Assembly (NCBI GenBank): GCA_016927475.1
Contig: JAFGMO010000103.1
Span: 51,561 to 115,560 of the forward strand
Source: Candidatus Aminicenantota bacterium
GTDB taxonomy: Bacteria; Acidobacteriota; Aminicenantia; Aminicenantales; Aminicenantaceae
Direction of reading: 5' to 3'
Length of the DNA stretch: 64,000 bases
In this document: positions 61,911 to 64,000 of the stretch, piece after piece
How the letters are laid out: every line of letters starts with the position of its first letter
Numbering within the stretch: the stretch's first letter is position 1
Notes under the pieces: generated by a model
The model's database searches: none
The model's input: only the letters and a program-made list of their open reading frames with translations
What the model was told of the DNA's origin: nothing
Position numbers and translations under genes: made by a program

Positions 61911-62888
61911 ATGAAAAAACAATTTATTTTAATTTTGATTATTCTCATTCTGTATCCAATGGCCATAAATGCTGATCTTGTTTTAAGTGATAAAGATCAG
62001 AAAGAGATCAAAGAAATTCTAAATAAACCGGTTAATTCATACCAGCTTGATATTAAAAAGAAGGCGGATATATTCAAAAAAATTGATGCCTGGATTGGTC
62101 AGCAGGGGGATTGGTCGGGGAAAGGGGTTAAACAGATCAAAAGGGATGAATATCTCCTGAGACGGTTGGTGACCAGAAAAAATTCTCCCATTCTCCCGGG
62201 TGCCGATATGCCTGATGGGATTGTTCCCAAAGTTCCATTTGGGATGATTGCCCTGCAGTCCGATGCCAAGAGGATTTTTTATAAGGAACTGACCATTCCC
62301 ACCAGTAAAAAAATGGCCAATGATAAAGTGGAAGAAAGAGGACGCACCTTTATAGAAAGAAATGGATTCTGTTTACAAACAGAGATTGATAAAATTATGA
62401 GGACCCGGTTTCTTCTGCTCCAACGCCAAAAGATAATGGAACAAGGAGTGCAACCCCGAGCAAAAACTTTATCTCAAGAGGTCATTTTCGTAAGGGAAAT
62501 TGATGGCCTTGAGGTTTTCAATTCCAAACAGGTGGTCAGTGTCCATCCTGATTCTGAGGAGATTCTTGCTTATCGTTCATTGAACTGGACGCCGATTGAT
62601 AATGATTCGGCAAAAATTCCCGCCTATTTTGATTTTAAAGAGGTGATTGAAAAGATTAAAAAGGCCTATGAGAAATCCCCTTATACTTTTGAAATAAAAA
62701 AAATCCAATTGGGTTTGTATCAGGCAAAAAATATTATTTTTCCAGCCTTGAAAATTTGCGTGAATCCGATCATTGAGGAAAACGCGAATAAACCGCCGTT
62801 AAAAAACCTTGTTATTAGCTTGGCCAAGGATTTGAACATTGATTTTGGAGAATCTGATCCAAAGAGTCGGATTGAAAAAAGCCCGTAA
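61911..62888 (+). CDS. Secreted protein of unknown function, partner of the caspase-like lipoprotein
   Basis: 325 residues with a signal peptide (FILILIILILYPMAINA) and GAGAGG before the ATG. The mature protein is highly charged and mainly helical at first (KKKADIFKKIDAWIGQQGDW). The middle has EVIFVREIDGLEVFNSKQVV then SVHPDSEEILAYRSLNW, reminiscent of propeptide or inhibitor-like (FTP/PepSY-type) folds. That resemblance is weak. It is coupled to the caspase-like gene and might be a substrate, chaperone or inhibitor. Confidence 0.65.
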   Translation: MKKQFILILIILILYPMAINADLVLSDKDQKEIKEILNKPVNSYQLDIKKKADIFKKIDAWIGQQGDWSGKGVKQIKRDEYLLRRLVTRKNSPILPGADMPDGIVPKVPFGMIALQSDAKRIFYKELTIPTSKKMANDKVEERGRTFIERNGFCLQTEIDKIMRTRFLLLQRQKIMEQGVQPRAKTLSQEVIFVREIDGLEVFNSKQVVSVHPDSEEILAYRSLNWTPIDNDSAKIPAYFDFKEVIEKIKKAYEKSPYTFEIKKIQLGLYQAKNIIFPALKICVNPIIEENANKPPLKNLVISLAKDLNIDFGESDPKSRIEKSP

Positions 62889-62952
62889 ATCAAGGAAATA
62901 AAGAGAAAAAAAAGAAAGCTGAGTTCCCTTTATTATCAGTAGATTAAATGAG

Positions 62953-63009
62953 TAGAGCGGTGGACTTTTAATCCAAAGGTCGGGGGTTCAAATTCCTCCG
63001 GGAGTGCCA
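62953..63009 (+). pseudogene. tRNA-Lys(UUU)-like 3' remnant
   Basis: 57 bases matching the 3' part of tRNA-Arg (57267-57323) at 53 positions, including GGTCGGGGGTTCAAAT and a terminal CCA. The anticodon loop reads CTTTTAA, so it would be tRNA-Lys. The 5' part (about 62920-62952) does not pair: the acceptor needs ACTCCCG, but the sequence shows AGTTCCC, and the D-arm is disrupted. It could be a decayed tRNA gene or an attachment-site duplicate. Confidence 0.7.
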
Positions 63010-63181
63010 TCATTCCCAAAAAACTGCATCTTTTAAACTGACTTTTATGGTTACTCGACCCCCGCCTCCTCAAGCTCAGCTTTCTCTTTCACCTGATGAA
63101 TTATCAGAAAATTGTGAACCTTTTTGATTTTTATGCGTATTCTAAAGTATAGAATATACAAATAACATTAAAGGTGACATT

Positions 63182-63511
63182 ATGGAAATACTAACGAAAT
63201 ACGAAGAGCTGATACTCCTTTGTGTCCTGAAATTGGGGGATAATGCTTACGGTACGACAATCTTCAAATACCTGAAAGAATTAACAGGTAAGGCCTTGTC
63301 CTTGGGAGGCGTCTATTTTCCTTTGGATCGCCTGGTTAAAAGAGGATATTTAGTGTCCTATACAGGCAAAGCCACTCTGGAAAGACAGGGCCTGAGCCGA
63401 CGTTACTACAAGCTCAGTTCCGAGGGAATCGCCGTTTTAAATGAGATAAAGCGGGTCAATGAAATCCTTTGGACCGGTTTCTCTTACAAAGATTCAAATT
63501 CAGGTGAATGA
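63182..63511 (+). CDS. PadR-family transcriptional regulator (second)
   Basis: 109 residues, AAGGTG upstream. LTKYEELILLCVLKLGDNAY then GTTIFKYLKE, LSLGGVYFPLDRLVKRGYL and GLSRRYYKLSSEGIAVL give a complete PadR winged helix, clearly a paralogue of the regulator at 54213. The permease gene starts two bases downstream, as in the first unit, and it probably represses it. Confidence 0.92.
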   Translation: MEILTKYEELILLCVLKLGDNAYGTTIFKYLKELTGKALSLGGVYFPLDRLVKRGYLVSYTGKATLERQGLSRRYYKLSSEGIAVLNEIKRVNEILWTGFSYKDSNSGE

Positions 63512-63512
63512 T

Positions 63513-64000
63513 TTGAAAAAACCTAATCCTCCCCGCCCCCCTCTTCGTTTCAGGCTCCTTTGTTTACTTTTGCGAAAAGGTGACCATATCCCGCTGGCCG
63601 GAGATTTCGAAAAGCTTTGTGATGAGATCTCAAAAGAACGGGGAACTTCATACGCAATTTTTTGGTATTGGGGACAAGTACTAAAATCAGGCCCCGGGTA
63701 CATCAAGGATTCCCTATATTGGAGGTTTCACATGCTTTTAAACTATTTTACAATAGCATTAAGGAATTTTAAACAGCATAAAATGTTTACCTTTATCAAC
63801 GTACTGGGATTAGCTCTAGGTATCGCGACCTGTATGCTGATAAATTTTTGGGTGCAGCGGGAATTGAGTTATAACAGGTTCAATGATAAGGCAGACAGAA
63901 TTTTCCGGGTTGAACGGGACTTCACGATTGAAGGGAGGGAAGAAATTTGGCCTATTACCTCAGGCCCTTACGGACCGGCGCTTGTCAATGATTATCCGGA
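63513..64000 (+). CDS. FtsX/MacB-type ABC transporter permease, 3' end outside window
   Basis: Starts with TTG just after the PadR stop (TGATTTG), with AGGTGA upstream inside PadR. The visible 162 residues contain the prefix domain (PLAGDFEKLCDEISKERGTS), the first membrane segment (FTFINVLGLALGIATCMLIN) and the start of the periplasmic domain (SYNRFNDKADRIFRVERD), closely matching the order in the permease at 54546. The reading frame stays open to the last base, so it continues beyond the window. Confidence 0.88.
   Translation, partial: MKKPNPPRPPLRFRLLCLLLRKGDHIPLAGDFEKLCDEISKERGTSYAIFWYWGQVLKSGPGYIKDSLYWRFHMLLNYFTIALRNFKQHKMFTFINVLGLALGIATCMLINFWVQRELSYNRFNDKADRIFRVERDFTIEGREEIWPITSGPYGPALVNDYP

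Noticed and set aside
62920..63009. Functional tRNA-Lys
   Set aside because: The acceptor and D arms do not pair, so I call it a remnant.

Overview
The window is a stretch of bacterial chromosome of moderate GC content carrying secreted peptidases, glycoside hydrolases, PEGA/NHL surface proteins, a Ser/Thr kinase with PEGA repeats, and PadR regulators paired with FtsX-type ABC permeases. This mix, with S9, M14 and M1 peptidases and several lipoproteins, fits a heterotrophic peptide and glycan degrader of the Acidobacteria/Aminicenantes kind. That placement is inference from gene content; no 16S or ribosomal gene is present.

Region 1 (about 0.8-10.6 kb) is the most unusual part. It holds two decayed tyrosine recombinase genes of the integron-integrase type (3953-4390 and 9153-9695, both minus strand). 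Around them lie single-gene cassettes separated by attC-like sites (1668-1732, 2445-2534, 7129-7221, 8057-8139, 10562-10625). Each integrase remnant sits between two arms of an inverted repeat. Genes left of each remnant read leftward (methyltransferase, DUF1003, HNH chimera; protease, endonuclease-like, VOC, unknown). Genes right of each read rightward (VapBC; HEPN protein). For the first remnant the arms lose similarity exactly after a GTT triplet, the expected integron crossover point. I read this as two fossil integrons, each with a pair of inverted attI-like sites serving cassettes in both directions.

Region 2 (10.8-27.8 kb) is chromosome-like: an M48 peptidase with zinc ribbons, an S9 peptidase, an M14 carboxypeptidase, two membrane proteins, an APC permease, a prolyl oligopeptidase lipoprotein, phosphoglucose isomerase, a PmbA/TldE-like protein and a DUF2099 protein (methanogenesis marker 8 family). 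Region 3 (28-32.7 kb) has a class V aminotransferase, a 53-residue ORF, a MazEF-type module, a beta-propeller protein and a hemerythrin. Region 4 (32.7-45.4 kb) has a GH116 enzyme, an M1 aminopeptidase, a GH127 enzyme, a PEGA/NHL protein and the PEGA kinase. Region 5 (45.6-54 kb) has an AbiE-type system, a frameshifted CBM9-like gene, a two-component system, an arylsulfotransferase-like protein, a nitroreductase and a nickel superoxide dismutase. Region 6 (54-64 kb) has two PadR plus permease units. Between them lie tRNA-Arg(UCG), an AT-rich segment with a large beta-propeller lipoprotein, a caspase-like lipoprotein and a secreted protein, and a tRNA-Lys-like remnant.

Two dispersed repeat families occur: a 254-269 bp MITE-like element with CCTG/CAGG ends and TTAA flanks (four clear copies and one degenerate), and a 71 bp REP-like hairpin element (two copies).
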